Positions 1-8,010 are shown, numbered from the stretch's first letter. The stretch: 64,000 bases of DNA from Edaphobacter bradus (GCF_025685645.1 NZ_JAGSYF010000002.1:1116907-1180906); one strand, 5' to 3'. Notes: generated from the letters alone by a model not told the origin. Program-made: numbers and translations.

Positions 1-867
1 GTAGTCCGTGACGGCTTGCATGATCTCCTCGCGGGTGTTCATCACGAAGGGGCCATAGCTGGCGACGGGCTCGTTGATAGGCTCGCCGGTGAGGATGACG
101 AGCGACGTGTCGGCGACGGCCTCGAGCGTGATGGACTCGCCCTCGGGGCTGAGCGTCGCGATCAGGGCTTCGCCAGTCAGTGCGGCATCGTTGAGCTTCA
201 CGTCGCCCTTGCGCAGGACGACCGAGGCGTTGTGGCCCGCAGGCAGCGGGAGTTCGACGCGCTCGCCAGCCTTGAGTTCGACATCCCAGAGGTTGACGGG
301 GGTGAAGGTCTTCGCTGGGCCCTTTCGTCCGTTGAGCTCGCCGGCGATGATCCGGGTAAAGCCTCCATTGGGGCTTCCGCTGGCGAAGGGAACGACGGGG
401 ATCTGCGCTTTGGTGATGGCCTGGTAGCGCGGCTTGGACATCTTATCGGCCGCGGGAAGGTTGACCCAGAGCTGAATCATCTCGAAGGTTCCGCCCTCTT
501 TGGTGAAGTCGGCCTCGTGCATCTCCTCGTGCAGGACTCCGGAGGCGGCGGTCATCCACTGGACGTCGCCGGGATAGATGACCCCGGAGTTTCCGGCGGA
601 GTCGCGGTGTGCGACCGAGCCCTGGTAGGCGATGGTGACGGTCTCAAAGCCGCGATGCGGGTGCTCGCCGACGCCACGCGCGGTTTTGGCGGGCTTGAAG
701 TACTTCGGGCCGGCATAGTCGAGCATGAGGAAGGGGTTGACCTCGCTCTCGAGCCCGTTGGACGGGAAGAGATTGCGGACAGGGAAGCCGTCGCCGACCC
801 AGTGGTTCGAGCCGGGGCGATAGATGCCGAGGACCTTCTTCTGGCTGGTGCTGGTTGCGGTTGTCAT
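1..867 (-). CDS. pirin family protein (C-terminal end cut by window edge)
   Basis: The frame is open from an ATG at 867 to the left edge, about 289 residues, so the stop lies outside the window. The translation contains the pirin N-domain signature: GVGEHPHRGFETVT near residue 70 and the following HRDSAGNSG and QWMTAASGVLHEE blocks, which carry the metal-binding His and Glu positions of the family. Pirins are bicupin proteins. Some are quercetin dioxygenases and others act as redox-sensing cofactors, so the exact role is not determined. The gene lies 55 bp downstream of a MarR regulator on the same strand and is probably co-transcribed with it. A MarR-pirin pair suggests a response to aromatic or oxidative stress. 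Confidence 0.93.
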   Translation of the reverse strand, partial: MTTATSTSQKKVLGIYRPGSNHWVGDGFPVRNLFPSNGLESEVNPFLMLDYAGPKYFKPAKTARGVGEHPHRGFETVTIAYQGSVAHRDSAGNSGVIYPGDVQWMTAASGVLHEEMHEADFTKEGGTFEMIQLWVNLPAADKMSKPRYQAITKAQIPVVPFASGSPNGGFTRIIAGELNGRKGPAKTFTPVNLWDVELKAGERVELPLPAGHNASVVLRKGDVKLNDAALTGEALIATLSPEGESITLEAVADTSLVILTGEPINEPVASYGPFVMNTREEIMQAVTDY

Positions 868-922
868 GGTCGTTGTTGCTCCTTCCGGGGCCCGTTCGAG
901 GCTCCCGATTGCTGCTTCGTGT

Positions 923-1375
923 TCAAAAACTCTGTTCGGTGGCGCGGCCTAGCTTCCGGAGAAGCGGCAGAAGAACGGCGCGGTCCGGGTCGCTGAAGCC
1001 AGCGACTGCCTGCTCCATCTCCTGTCGGTGCTGGGCGAAGGCACGTTCGATGAGCGCGCCGCCCTCGGGCGTGAGCTTGATGATTCGCGCGCGGCGGTCC
1101 GTGGCGTCGTCGCAGCGAGTCACAAGACCGCGTGCGACGAGGCGATCGACTGCAGTGGTCATCGACCCGCTGGTGAGCAGGACCTTTTCGCCCACCTGCT
1201 TCACGGTGAGCGGTCCCTTGTGGAGCAGGGCTTCGAGGACGCCGAAGTCCGAGGGCCCCATCTCAAAGCGCGCAATGCTGCGGGTGGAGTGGGCCTCCAA
1301 GGCTCGAGCCGCCTTCCAGAGGACGAGCCAGAGATGGATGCCGCTGAGGTCGGGTTGTTGTGCTGGGTTCGACAT
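923..1375 (-). CDS. MarR family transcriptional regulator
   Basis: 150 residues, normal MarR size. The central winged helix-turn-helix is clear: GPSDFGVLEALLHKGPLTVKQVGEK, then the recognition segment SGSMTTAVDRLVARGLVTR and the wing DDATDRRARIIKLTPEG. It is the first gene of a probable two-gene unit with the pirin gene downstream. A perfect 14-bp palindrome starts 17 bases upstream of the ATG, and one half-site is repeated directly against the start codon, so autoregulation is likely. Related MarR proteins bind phenolic ligands or sense oxidants; no ligand can be inferred here. Confidence 0.93.
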   Translation of the reverse strand: MSNPAQQPDLSGIHLWLVLWKAARALEAHSTRSIARFEMGPSDFGVLEALLHKGPLTVKQVGEKVLLTSGSMTTAVDRLVARGLVTRCDDATDRRARIIKLTPEGGALIERAFAQHRQEMEQAVAGFSDPDRAVLLPLLRKLGRATEQSF

Positions 1376-1391
1376 AGCTTGATATAGAGAT

Positions 1392-1405
1392 GCTTGATAT
1401 CAAGC
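1392..1405. promoter_or_regulatory. palindromic operator candidate for the MarR/pirin unit
   Basis: GCTTGATATCAAGC is a perfect 14-bp palindrome just upstream of the marR start at 1375. A second half-site, AGCTTGATAT, lies at 1376-1385, so two sites are spaced by about one and a half helical turns. The position fits a MarR autorepression site. Assignment to this regulator is inference from proximity. Confidence 0.55.
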
Positions 1406-1518
1406 TAGAGATTCAAAGGACGGCTCTCCGGCGGGTGGGCTATGGAATCAGTTGGTTGCGTTTGATCCAGTGGCAGGACTCTGGACTTCCCACTCTGTAT
1501 GTTGCGAATTGGAAGGGA

Positions 1519-1977
1519 TTAACGGGTTGGCTGCTTCTGCCAGGTCCATGCGTACCAGACGATGAGTGTTGTCAGTGTGATTTCTACTAATGCGAAAAAG
1601 ACATAGAAGTGCCAGCCACCTTTCATCGCCAGAATCATGATCACTGTGTAGACCGTGCCAAAAATGATATTCATCCAGCGATTCACACGTGGAGGCAAGG
1701 CGAGTGACAGAAACACCATGAGGCTCGGAATTGCCATGACCGCAGCCATCCCCAATAGGACCCCCTGGGAGACGGCACCGAGAGCCATCCTTCCGACGAT
1801 CATTTCCTGCAGTTTCCCAGGCTGATAAAGCTCGAAGTAGTCTCCATAGATGTAGAAGAACATCACGGCAGACCACAATGCGAAGAGCTTGAACTTCACG
1901 TGGATCTTGATGTCATCGAACGCTGAGGTGGCCTTGTTATCTTGACTTGGCGACGCTGCTTCGATCCGTTCCATCAT
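1519..1977 (-). CDS. small membrane protein, DUF6326-like
   Basis: 152 residues with four hydrophobic segments (about residues 30-50, 65-90, 98-118 and 122-143), which fits a four-helix integral membrane protein. The segment FALWSAVMFFYIYGDYFELYQPG and the following GxM stretch resemble the DUF6326 family, small bacterial membrane proteins of unknown function. The start may be at 1977 or at the second Met at 1974. The gene stands alone on the minus strand with no clear operon partner. The family match is from memory of its conserved YGDYFELYxPG block; function is unknown. Confidence 0.8.
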   Translation of the reverse strand: MMERIEAASPSQDNKATSAFDDIKIHVKFKLFALWSAVMFFYIYGDYFELYQPGKLQEMIVGRMALGAVSQGVLLGMAAVMAIPSLMVFLSLALPPRVNRWMNIIFGTVYTVIMILAMKGGWHFYVFFALVEITLTTLIVWYAWTWQKQPTR

Positions 1978-2218
1978 TTCAGTGCCTCCAGGAAGGGCTG
2001 CCTACCTATTTCAGCGGCCACACTGGCGAGAACCTAACGAGTTTCATTGGCCCCGGCTAGCAGCCTTTTCCTTACGCACAAGCACTCTACCGGATGTGCG
2101 CCGTCCTTAGAAGCACATACAAGGACGGCAGCTCCATAGTTCGACCTTTGTTGTAGCCGAAGCACGGACAAAGTCCTCCCGTCCGGAGTGACAGGGTCTT
2201 TGACGCTAACTGGTTGAT

Positions 2219-2272
2219 TTACTGGCTGGCTAACTCGCTGGCTTGATGGACGGCTGGCTCGCTGACTGGAGG
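2219..2272. repeat. CTGGCT/CTCGCTG low-complexity repeat
   Basis: The plus strand repeats the words CTGGCTGG and CTCGCTGAC/CTCGCTGGC over about 54 bases, and they encode the tail of the TetR protein on the minus strand. A related array of AAGTCAGCGAG words lies at 51434-51480 beside the SpoIIE gene. It looks like slippage-prone DNA rather than selected protein sequence. Confidence 0.6.
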
Positions 2273-2857
2273 CCTTGCTGTCTCGCTCAGAATCGGCACG
2301 ACCATCCCGAGGATGGGCCCGACGATCTCTGTGGCGGGAGGGCGGTCGGGGGTCTGGAACCACTGCTTTGCCGCGCCGTAGATCGCCCAGCTTGCAGCGG
2401 TGGCGACGATCTCGGGGGTGAGGGCGGGGTTCTGGAGGGGCTGGTTCTCGACGCCCTTGAGGATGGTGCGGCGGATGGCCGCGACGATGGCCGCGTCGAT
2501 GAGAGGGTCGAAGGCACGCTGCTTGGTGCAGTCGCCTCCGGATTGGCTCTGGACGAGGTAATCGCAGGTGGCAAGAATGATGGCGCTGGCGGCCGAGGGG
2601 CAGGTTCCGTCGAAGCCGACGTTGCGCTCCGCCAACAGGTGGTGGAATCCGCCGGCGATCATGGCTTCGAGCAGGGCGAACTTGTCGGTGTAGTGGTCGT
2701 AGAAGGTGGCGCGGTTGACTGTCGCGGCATCGGTGATGTCCTGCACCGAAATCTCGTCTAAGCTCTTTGACTCCATGAGGTTGCGCAGTGCTCCCTGTAG
2801 GAGCTGCCGGGTGCGGCGGATGCGCGGGTCACGAACTTCGCAGTCTGAGATAGGCAT
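2219..2857 (-). CDS. TetR/AcrR family transcriptional regulator
   Basis: 212 residues. The N-terminal TetR helix-turn-helix is plain: RRTRQLLQGALRNLMES, then DEISVQDITDAATVNRATFYDHYTDKFALLEAMI. The C-terminal ligand domain is divergent, as usual. The gene is divergent from the azoreductase gene at 2979, with a 121-bp shared control region holding a perfect palindrome, so it is likely the azoR repressor. The last 17 or so codons are made of a low-complexity repeat (PVSEPAVHQASELASQ) whose DNA also occurs near 51434, so the natural C-terminus may once have been shorter. Confidence 0.92.
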   Translation of the reverse strand: MPISDCEVRDPRIRRTRQLLQGALRNLMESKSLDEISVQDITDAATVNRATFYDHYTDKFALLEAMIAGGFHHLLAERNVGFDGTCPSAASAIILATCDYLVQSQSGGDCTKQRAFDPLIDAAIVAAIRRTILKGVENQPLQNPALTPEIVATAASWAIYGAAKQWFQTPDRPPATEIVGPILGMVVPILSETARPPVSEPAVHQASELASQ

Positions 2858-2903
2858 AACTTCTAACGATTAGAGGCTACCAGAAGAAAAAAGAATCTTA
2901 AAT

Positions 2904-2915
2904 CGACAATTGTCG
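2904..2915. promoter_or_regulatory. palindromic operator candidate between tetR and azoR
   Basis: CGACAATTGTCG is a perfect 12-bp palindrome in the tetR-azoR divergent spacer, 47 bases before the tetR start and 64 before azoR. Location and symmetry fit a TetR-family operator controlling both genes. No binding data can be inferred. Confidence 0.5.
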
Positions 2916-2978
2916 TCTACTCTGTTAACGACACCCGTTGGTTAGACGGCTTCTGTCGCACAAAGGAGATTTAGATTT

Positions 2979-3599
2979 ATGGCTACGCTGCTACATGTCG
3001 ATTCAAGTCCGCTGCAGAGCTCGATCAGCCGCGAGCTGACGAATGAGTTTGTGAAGACCTGGCAGGCGAAGAACCCCGCCGGTAAGGTGATCGCGCGCGA
3101 CCTCGCGGCTAACCCGTCGAAGCCGCTGAACCAGACGTGGATTGGCGCCGCGTTCACGCCCGAGGGCGGACGCACCGAGGAGCAGAAGGCCGTGCTTGCG
3201 CCTTCGGACGCTCTGATTGCCGAGCTCGAGAAGGCCGATGAGATCGTGATCGGTGTTGCGATGCACAACTTCAGCATTCCGTCGGTCCTCAAGCTCTACA
3301 TCGACCAGGTGGTCCGCAGCGGAAAGACCTTCGCCTACGGCGCGAACGGACCGCAGGGCCTGCTGCAGGGCAAGAAGGCAACGGTTCTGGTTGCCAGTGG
3401 CGGCGTGTATGAGGCGGGAACCCCTGCCGGCACGATGAACTTTGTCGAGCCTTATCTGCGCGCGGTGCTCGGCTTCATCGGAATCACCGATGTGCGGTTT
3501 GTGACCGCCGGCGGCGCGGCCCAGATCATGATGGGCGCTGTCGATCGCGAGTCGTTCCTGAAGCCGACGTTGGAGCAGGTTCGCGCACTGGCTGCCTAA
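2979..3599 (+). CDS. azoR: FMN-dependent NADH-azoreductase / quinone reductase
   Basis: 206 residues, normal for AzoR (about 200). The flavodoxin-like start MATLLHVDSSPLQSSISREL carries the FMN phosphate-binding SxxxSxS-type loop. MHNFSIPSVLKLYIDQVVRSGKTFAY matches the conserved MxNFxxPxxLKxxxDxxxRxGxTF block of azoreductases. The enzyme reduces azo dyes and quinones with NADH in the cytoplasm and commonly serves in quinone or thiol stress defence. A strong ribosome-binding site AAGGAGAT at 2963-2970 fixes the start. The divergent TetR gene probably regulates it. A 17-bp terminator hairpin follows. Confidence 0.95.
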   Translation: MATLLHVDSSPLQSSISRELTNEFVKTWQAKNPAGKVIARDLAANPSKPLNQTWIGAAFTPEGGRTEEQKAVLAPSDALIAELEKADEIVIGVAMHNFSIPSVLKLYIDQVVRSGKTFAYGANGPQGLLQGKKATVLVASGGVYEAGTPAGTMNFVEPYLRAVLGFIGITDVRFVTAGGAAQIMMGAVDRESFLKPTLEQVRALAA

Positions 3600-3646
3600 G
3601 CCTGGGCGTTGCTCTCCAGCAAGAGCAAAAGACGTTTGAAGACAAG

Positions 3647-3692
3647 AAGGCGGAGTCCGCTCGATGGGAGCGAGCGGACTCCGCCTTTCTTG
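3647..3692 (+). terminator. terminator hairpin of azoR
   Basis: A near-perfect inverted repeat with 17-bp arms (3647-3663 against 3671-3687, seven-base loop) ends in CTTTCTT. It lies 47 bases after the azoR stop and fits a Rho-independent terminator. Confidence 0.75.
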
Positions 3693-3702
3693 CTTGTGCT
3701 CA

Positions 3703-3751
3703 GGCAGCTTCGAAGCCGGCGCTGGAGCAGGTAAGGGCGCTGGCGGCGTAA
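3703..3751 (+). pseudogene. 3'-terminal fossil of a second azoreductase gene
   Basis: Reading from 3713 gives KPALEQVRALAA and a TAA stop, against KPTLEQVRALAA and TAA at the end of intact azoR (3564-3599): twelve codons with one amino-acid change but several synonymous changes. Just upstream the match continues as CAGCTTC against GTCGTTC with a two-base gap. A second hairpin at 3773-3801 resembles the azoR terminator. I read this as the residue of a tandem azoR duplication whose body was deleted. It is too short to encode a working protein. Confidence 0.6.
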
Positions 3752-3772
3752 AGGCAGAGAGTGGAAACGCAG

Positions 3773-3801
3773 GCGGAGTCTGCTTGTTGAGCGGACTCCG
3801 C
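3773..3801. terminator. second hairpin, diverged copy of the azoR terminator
   Basis: Arms at 3773-3784 and 3790-3801 pair over 12 bp with one G-U step and share the core GCGGAGTC with the azoR terminator. It has no T-run on the plus strand. It lies 16 bases past the stop of the minus-strand gene at 3818 and could end that transcript too. Confidence 0.45.
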
Positions 3802-3817
3802 TCTATCGCGAGGAGAG

Positions 3818-4228
3818 TCACTGCTGCGCTCCTGGGCCCATCAATGCCCTGAGCGGCATCAAGGGTCCGACCGGAATGTACTGGTAATCCATCAACTGTT
3901 CCTTCGCGAGCGGCAGCGTTTCCATAACGGCTCGTGCCTCGTCCTCGGTCTTCGCGTCGACCAGAAAGACGACGCCTTTGCCATCGCCGCGCGAATACCA
4001 CTCGCGGATCTTCCCGTCGAGGTAGAGCTTCACGGTTGCCCGAACCTCTTCCGGGATGACAGCCATGATTTGTTGAGAGGTTACGCCCTGCCTAGGAGTC
4101 AGAATGACCAGCACTTCGGTGGTTTTAGGTATGGCTACGCCGGGCACGCCTGAGGCGGCCGCGGGCTGCGATTGCGCTGTACACGCTGCCGGTAGCATTG
4201 CGATGAGAAAAGCGATCATAAATTTCAT
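3818..4228 (-). CDS. small secreted protein with YCII/muconolactone-isomerase-like domain
   Basis: 136 residues. Residues 1-18 (MKFMIAFLIAMLPAACTA) form a signal peptide; the Cys after PAA may be a lipobox, which would make this a lipoprotein. The rest (TTEVLVILTPRQGVTSQQIMAVI, then VFLVDAKTEDEARAVMETLPLAKEQLMDYQYIPVGPL) has the alternating strand and helix pattern of dimeric alpha-beta barrel proteins of the YCII or muconolactone isomerase type, where the end of the domain reads LPL...D....P..P. The active-site His of classic members is not evident, so catalytic activity is doubtful. Confidence 0.75.
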   Translation of the reverse strand: MKFMIAFLIAMLPAACTAQSQPAAASGVPGVAIPKTTEVLVILTPRQGVTSQQIMAVIPEEVRATVKLYLDGKIREWYSRGDGKGVVFLVDAKTEDEARAVMETLPLAKEQLMDYQYIPVGPLMPLRALMGPGAQQ

Positions 4229-4322
4229 CGGTTAGCCTCGGTTCCTGGATTGGTTCTTGGGTTGGTCGTTCCTGTGGTTTTTTGAATGGCGGTGTCCCAT
4301 CATCCAGTCAGTTGAAAAGTTT

Positions 4323-4982
4323 TTATGCCGCGGATAGACCAGGCTGTTTTGTAACGCCGCTGTAGTTCTCAGCCGGCCAGCGCCTTGCCTGTGCGATCGA
4401 GATGATGTGGATGATAAGAAACAGCGGTACACCGAAGGTGGGGATGAAGCTCATCGGCAGCACCGTCATCGGCGCTGTGGGGATCCCATTCGGCTCCAGA
4501 ATGCCAACGGCTGCGCCGAGCGAGAGCGCATTGACGAGGTCCGCGACTCCAAATAAATTCCATCGGATGAAGCCCGAGCGCGAGCGCTGGGCCGCCAGCC
4601 GCGCACCGACCGGCAATGCCGTGAGTCCAATCGCCATGTCTCCCAATCCCGCGGGCAGAGCGAACAGGCCGGGCAGAATTCCGTACGCATACAGCACGAC
4701 GAAGACGAATCCCGCCCATCGAAACGAATGGATTGTGCTGAGCGTGCGCGGATCGATGGAGAGCACGAATTCGCGGAATGGCTTCGACGTTAGATACCAG
4801 ATCGTGAAGATCGAGATCGGAACAAGAACCGCGAGCAGTAACGCAATGGGCGGCTGTCCTGGAGCGGTCTGGTACAGGTGGAACGACGATGCAGTGACGG
4901 CGAATATAGACCAGCCTGCGATGAGCCAGGCCACGACGCTTCTGTAATTGGTTTGGCCGTGAGTGGTTTGGGTGTGGGTCAT
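4323..4982 (-). CDS. integral membrane protein of unknown function
   Basis: 219 residues with about six hydrophobic helices (residues 17-37, 44-64, 85-105, 109-127, 148-165 and 178-200). It has no motif I can name. The gene starts 19 bp after the stop of a MarR gene on the same strand, so the two are very likely one transcript and the protein is probably controlled by that regulator. Possible roles are transport or stress resistance, but nothing in the sequence decides this. Confidence 0.8.
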   Translation of the reverse strand: MTHTQTTHGQTNYRSVVAWLIAGWSIFAVTASSFHLYQTAPGQPPIALLLAVLVPISIFTIWYLTSKPFREFVLSIDPRTLSTIHSFRWAGFVFVVLYAYGILPGLFALPAGLGDMAIGLTALPVGARLAAQRSRSGFIRWNLFGVADLVNALSLGAAVGILEPNGIPTAPMTVLPMSFIPTFGVPLFLIIHIISIAQARRWPAENYSGVTKQPGLSAA

Positions 4983-5001
4983 GACGCGTCTCCTTGCGCC
5001 G

Positions 5002-5448
5002 CTAAGTCTCCGGCGCAGTTGTTGCTACGTTGGTGACTGTATCGGCGAGAGCCATGAGCTGCTCCCACCGCGAGTTGCCGAGCTGTCTCTGCAGCTTGCT
5101 TTGGATTTGCTCCCATAAGGGGAGCGCGCGCTTGAACAGGGCCTTGCCTTCAGAAGTCATGCTGATGCGCCACTCGCGGCGGTCGTCGCCGTGGCGCTTT
5201 GTCACCCAACCCTCGCGGATCATGATGGCGAGTGTGCGGGTCAGCGTCGTGCTGTCCATCGCGAGTATCTGGCCAAGCTGCCCCTGCGTCACATCGCCCG
5301 CAAGGGTAAGCACCTGCAGGATGGTGAATTGCGAGGACCGCAGGCCCGTGGGCCGGAGCGCCTCTTCGTAGATCTGGGTGAGTGCGCGGGAGGCTCGGCG
5401 AAGAGTGGCGCAAGTGCAGGGAAGGGCCGGGATTTGGAGCTCAGTCAT
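5002..5448 (-). CDS. MarR family transcriptional regulator
   Basis: 148 residues. The winged helix is intact: RSSQFTILQVLTLAGDVTQGQLGQIL, then MDSTTLTRTLAIMIREGWVTKRHGDDRREWRISMTSEGKALF. The N-terminal CTCATLRRASRALTQIYEEAL resembles the Cys-containing first helix of MarR proteins that respond to thiol oxidation, but I cannot confirm redox sensing. The downstream membrane protein gene at 4323-4982 is 19 bp away and likely co-regulated. A palindrome 14 bp upstream of the start is a good autoregulatory site. Confidence 0.93.
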   Translation of the reverse strand: MTELQIPALPCTCATLRRASRALTQIYEEALRPTGLRSSQFTILQVLTLAGDVTQGQLGQILAMDSTTLTRTLAIMIREGWVTKRHGDDRREWRISMTSEGKALFKRALPLWEQIQSKLQRQLGNSRWEQLMALADTVTNVATTAPET

Positions 5449-5461
5449 GGTGTTATTGCAG

Positions 5462-5479
5462 TAGATGTATATGCATCTA
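5462..5479. promoter_or_regulatory. inverted repeat upstream of the second marR
   Basis: TAGATG and CATCTA flank a six-base spacer TATATG, giving an 18-bp dyad that is A/T-rich and begins 14 bp before the marR ATG. This matches the usual size and place of a MarR autorepression site. Confidence 0.55.
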
Positions 5480-5580
5480 TTTTGGACGCACGAAAGTGGC
5501 GATTTTTTGGGGGGCTTCTAAATACAGAACCGGCGGTTTTTCGTGGCCTCCAGTGGCCGGAGAGGTTTAGTATTCCGCGC

Positions 5581-5883
5581 ATGCTTGGAGGACGTAGTTG
5601 GGAGAGCTGGATCGCCGAGTATTCACAGAGCCATCAGCATCCGCTGAACAGGCTGACCCACACCTTTGGGATTCCGATGATCATCCTGTCGCTCGCGCTG
5701 TTCGTCGTCGCGATCGTGTGGCACGGAGTTCTGTGGTGGGCGGTGGGGTTGTTTGTGGTGGGATGGGCGCTGCAGTTCATCGGGCACGCGTTCGAGGGCA
5801 AGCCGCCGGAGTTCTTCAAGGACTGGCGGTTCCTGCTGGTGGGCTCGCGGTGGTGGGCGGCGAAGATAAGAGGCAAGGCGTAG
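5581..5883 (+). CDS. Mpo1-like / DUF962 membrane protein
   Basis: 100 residues from the ATG at 5581. The motif SHQHPLNRLTHTFGIP near residue 13 and the later FIGHAFEGKPPEFF block are the conserved His-rich motifs of the DUF962 family, named for yeast Mpo1, an iron-dependent dioxygenase acting on 2-hydroxy fatty acids. Two hydrophobic segments (about residues 32-52 and 52-72) suggest a small two-helix membrane protein. Longer upstream in-frame starts exist but lack a ribosome-binding site and would overlap the regulatory region of the divergent marR gene. Bacterial function is not established. Confidence 0.85.
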   Translation: MLGGRSWESWIAEYSQSHQHPLNRLTHTFGIPMIILSLALFVVAIVWHGVLWWAVGLFVVGWALQFIGHAFEGKPPEFFKDWRFLLVGSRWWAAKIRGKA

Positions 5884-5937
5884 GTCCTCCGCTTCCGGGG
5901 CGCTTGACCAGCTAGTTCTATATCGAACAGAGCGGCT

Positions 5938-7059
5938 CTAATGCTTTGGAGTAAGGCTATATGTGAGATTAGGAATATCGCTTTCGACGACGAGCGGGCT
6001 TGTCAGGGTTTCTCCGGTGCTCGTAGCGCCGCTGTCCTGCTTACTTGCGTGCGTCACTATCCGAACAAGATATGAGCCCTCAGGAATGTAATTGAAGACA
6101 AAACTCCCATCCAAGATAAATACCGAACGTAGTGTCGTTCCGTCTTCGGGGTCCAGTAGAGTGATCTCGCCCGACGTAACGGCACGCTCGTCGGGCTTGA
6201 TTGTGACAGTGCCTCGAAGTGAATGCAGCCCGGTAGTGGGGATGGTGATATCGACGTCAGTGCGGGATTCACCTTCATGGAGCTCGATAGGCATGGCGTC
6301 GTAAAGTCTGTACTTATTACCGTTGTAAACGCGCAGAGCGTTCTGTGTGGTAAGTACGGCAGTTACTGAATGGTTGTTAAGGATGTTCTGAGGAAGAGCG
6401 ACAGCCTCGGGCAGACTGACTTCAACGATGTATCTTCCTGGAGGCAACCCAGGCTGATAAAAGCGTCCTCGATCGTCGGTCTGTGGGTCGAATCCGAGTG
6501 GAGCCATAGCACCCTTGCCGGCACTGCTATGGAATATCTTCCATTGTCTATTGCCATCACGGCGATAGAGATGAACGCGCACATCGATGCCTGGGCCACC
6601 ATCGTCGTAATGAACCGTGCCGCTAAGCGAAGCACCTCGTGACAGACTTAGATTGGCAATAGCCGTAGTACCCGGCTCGACTGTAATGCGTGAAAGAGCT
6701 GCATCGGCGCCCTGAGCTGTGAGAGAGGGATTGCCCTGAAACTCACTGATCACAAGGTCATATGGTGAGATGTAACCAGCGAGCATGCCGAGGATGTAAT
6801 AGTCCCCAGGAACGACGCCGTCGATCTGGTACGCACCATCAATGTCTGTTTCAACGGAGTAGGAGTGAGTCTGTTGTGGTAATGAAACTCCGCTCGCATT
6901 AGTCGCTGGAGCGCTCTGGATGGTGACAGTGCCAAATCGACAAGGAGTGTGAGTGTCAGAGCAGGTTACATGCCCTGTAACTCTGCCTGTTGGCGGTGAC
7001 TGGGCAAGCATTGCGTGGAACGCGAATGTTGCGAGCAGGCAGATCCCGTAAGCTCTCAT
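5938..7059 (-). CDS. secreted carboxypeptidase-regulatory-like repeat protein
   Basis: 373 residues from the ATG at 7059 (an upstream ATG at 7107 would overlap lpxI). A signal peptide (MRAYGICLLATFAFHAMLAQ) is followed by repeated beta-sandwich segments typical of carboxypeptidase-regulatory or Cna-B-like folds: GRVTGHVTCSDTHTPCRFGTVTIQ, AYQIDGVVPGDYYILG, GRFYQPGLPPGRYIVEV and SFVFNYIPEGSYLVRIV, each with the PxGxY turn. Such modules are abundant in Acidobacteriota surface and TonB-linked proteins. There is no catalytic domain. It probably lies outside the cytoplasm as a binding or scaffold protein. Base composition is lower in GC than its neighbours. Confidence 0.85.
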   Translation of the reverse strand: MRAYGICLLATFAFHAMLAQSPPTGRVTGHVTCSDTHTPCRFGTVTIQSAPATNASGVSLPQQTHSYSVETDIDGAYQIDGVVPGDYYILGMLAGYISPYDLVISEFQGNPSLTAQGADAALSRITVEPGTTAIANLSLSRGASLSGTVHYDDGGPGIDVRVHLYRRDGNRQWKIFHSSAGKGAMAPLGFDPQTDDRGRFYQPGLPPGRYIVEVSLPEAVALPQNILNNHSVTAVLTTQNALRVYNGNKYRLYDAMPIELHEGESRTDVDITIPTTGLHSLRGTVTIKPDERAVTSGEITLLDPEDGTTLRSVFILDGSFVFNYIPEGSYLVRIVTHASKQDSGATSTGETLTSPLVVESDIPNLTYSLTPKH

Positions 7060-7103
7060 GGCAGTTATGGTACTTCGAAAAATGAAGAGGAACGCGCTGC
7101 CCC

Positions 7104-7964
7104 TCATGGTTCGGAGACGATGGTTATGCCTGCGTTGTTGGCGGCGGCGAGGATCGCTTCGGGGTCGAAGAGGAGAGTGCGGCCAGCTTCGATGGAAAGA
7201 CAGGTGGCACCGGCGGCGCGCATGGTCTCGATGGTGCGGACTCCGATGACGGGGACGTCGAAGCGCATGTCCTGATTGGGCTTGGCGACCTTGACGACGG
7301 TGAGGGAGCGGCGAAGGGTGGTCTCACCGGTGGGCTCGTCGTGTTCGAGAGTCCGGAAGAGTGCTCCGGCCCGCTCGATGGTGGCGTCGGTGCCTTCCAT
7401 GGCTTCGACGGCGACGCAGGCCTGCGCGGCGATGACGACGGTCTGGCCGAGATCGTAGGCAGCCACTGCGCGAGCTACCGTGTGGCCGTAGGCGATGTCC
7501 TTCTGCTCCTCCTCGTCGGGGGCGCGCTGGGTGAGGACGCCGGGCTTGGCGAGCAACGGCTCAAGGTACTGGGTGGAGCTGATGAGCTCGATACCCTCGT
7601 CGGCGAGGACTTTCGCGACCGCGCCGAGGAGCATATCGGTGTTACGGGTGCGCAGGCTCATGAGCAGCTTGGCGAGCCGCCAGTCGGGGCGGATGGAGGA
7701 GAAGATCTGCTTGTGCTTCACCTGCCCGGCCATCACGGCGCGGGTGACTCCCTCGGCCTGGAAGGTCTCGATGAGGCGGGAGAGTTCGCCGAGGGAGAGC
7801 CAGTGCACGTGGATGTTCGGGTCGGCTGCGGCGCGGGAGTCGATCTCCGGGTCAGTCTCTTCTTTGATGGCTGCGACGACGACGGTGAGTCCGTGGGCAC
7901 GTGCGGCGTCGAGAAGGAGGAATGGGAAGTGGCCGTTTCCGGCAATGAGGCCGAGTTTTTGCAT
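7104..7964 (-). CDS. lpxI: LpxI family UDP-2,3-diacylglucosamine diphosphatase
   Basis: 286 residues, the usual length. The N-terminus MQKLGLIAGNGHFPFLLLDAARAHG and the C-terminal stretch from DMRFDVPVIGVRTIETM through AGATCLSIEAGRTLLFD to AGITIVSEP match the LpxI (DUF1009) family. LpxI hydrolyses UDP-2,3-diacylglucosamine to lipid X and UMP in lipid A synthesis, in place of LpxH. The fabZ and lpxA genes lie 4-5 kb upstream on the same strand, separated by a Gfo/Idh gene, a GH16 gene and a LolA-like gene, so this is a loosened lipid A cluster. Confidence 0.93.
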   Translation of the reverse strand: MQKLGLIAGNGHFPFLLLDAARAHGLTVVVAAIKEETDPEIDSRAAADPNIHVHWLSLGELSRLIETFQAEGVTRAVMAGQVKHKQIFSSIRPDWRLAKLLMSLRTRNTDMLLGAVAKVLADEGIELISSTQYLEPLLAKPGVLTQRAPDEEEQKDIAYGHTVARAVAAYDLGQTVVIAAQACVAVEAMEGTDATIERAGALFRTLEHDEPTGETTLRRSLTVVKVAKPNQDMRFDVPVIGVRTIETMRAAGATCLSIEAGRTLLFDPEAILAAANNAGITIVSEP

Positions 7965-8010
7965 TCGCTTACTTTAAAGCATGACGGCGGTTACGCCTTG
8001 TGTTGCGCGC

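Noticed and set aside
2034..2363. 109-residue minus-strand frame rich in Ser/Arg/Gln
   Set aside because: It is out of frame with and overlaps the TetR gene; its composition comes from the CTGGCT repeat.
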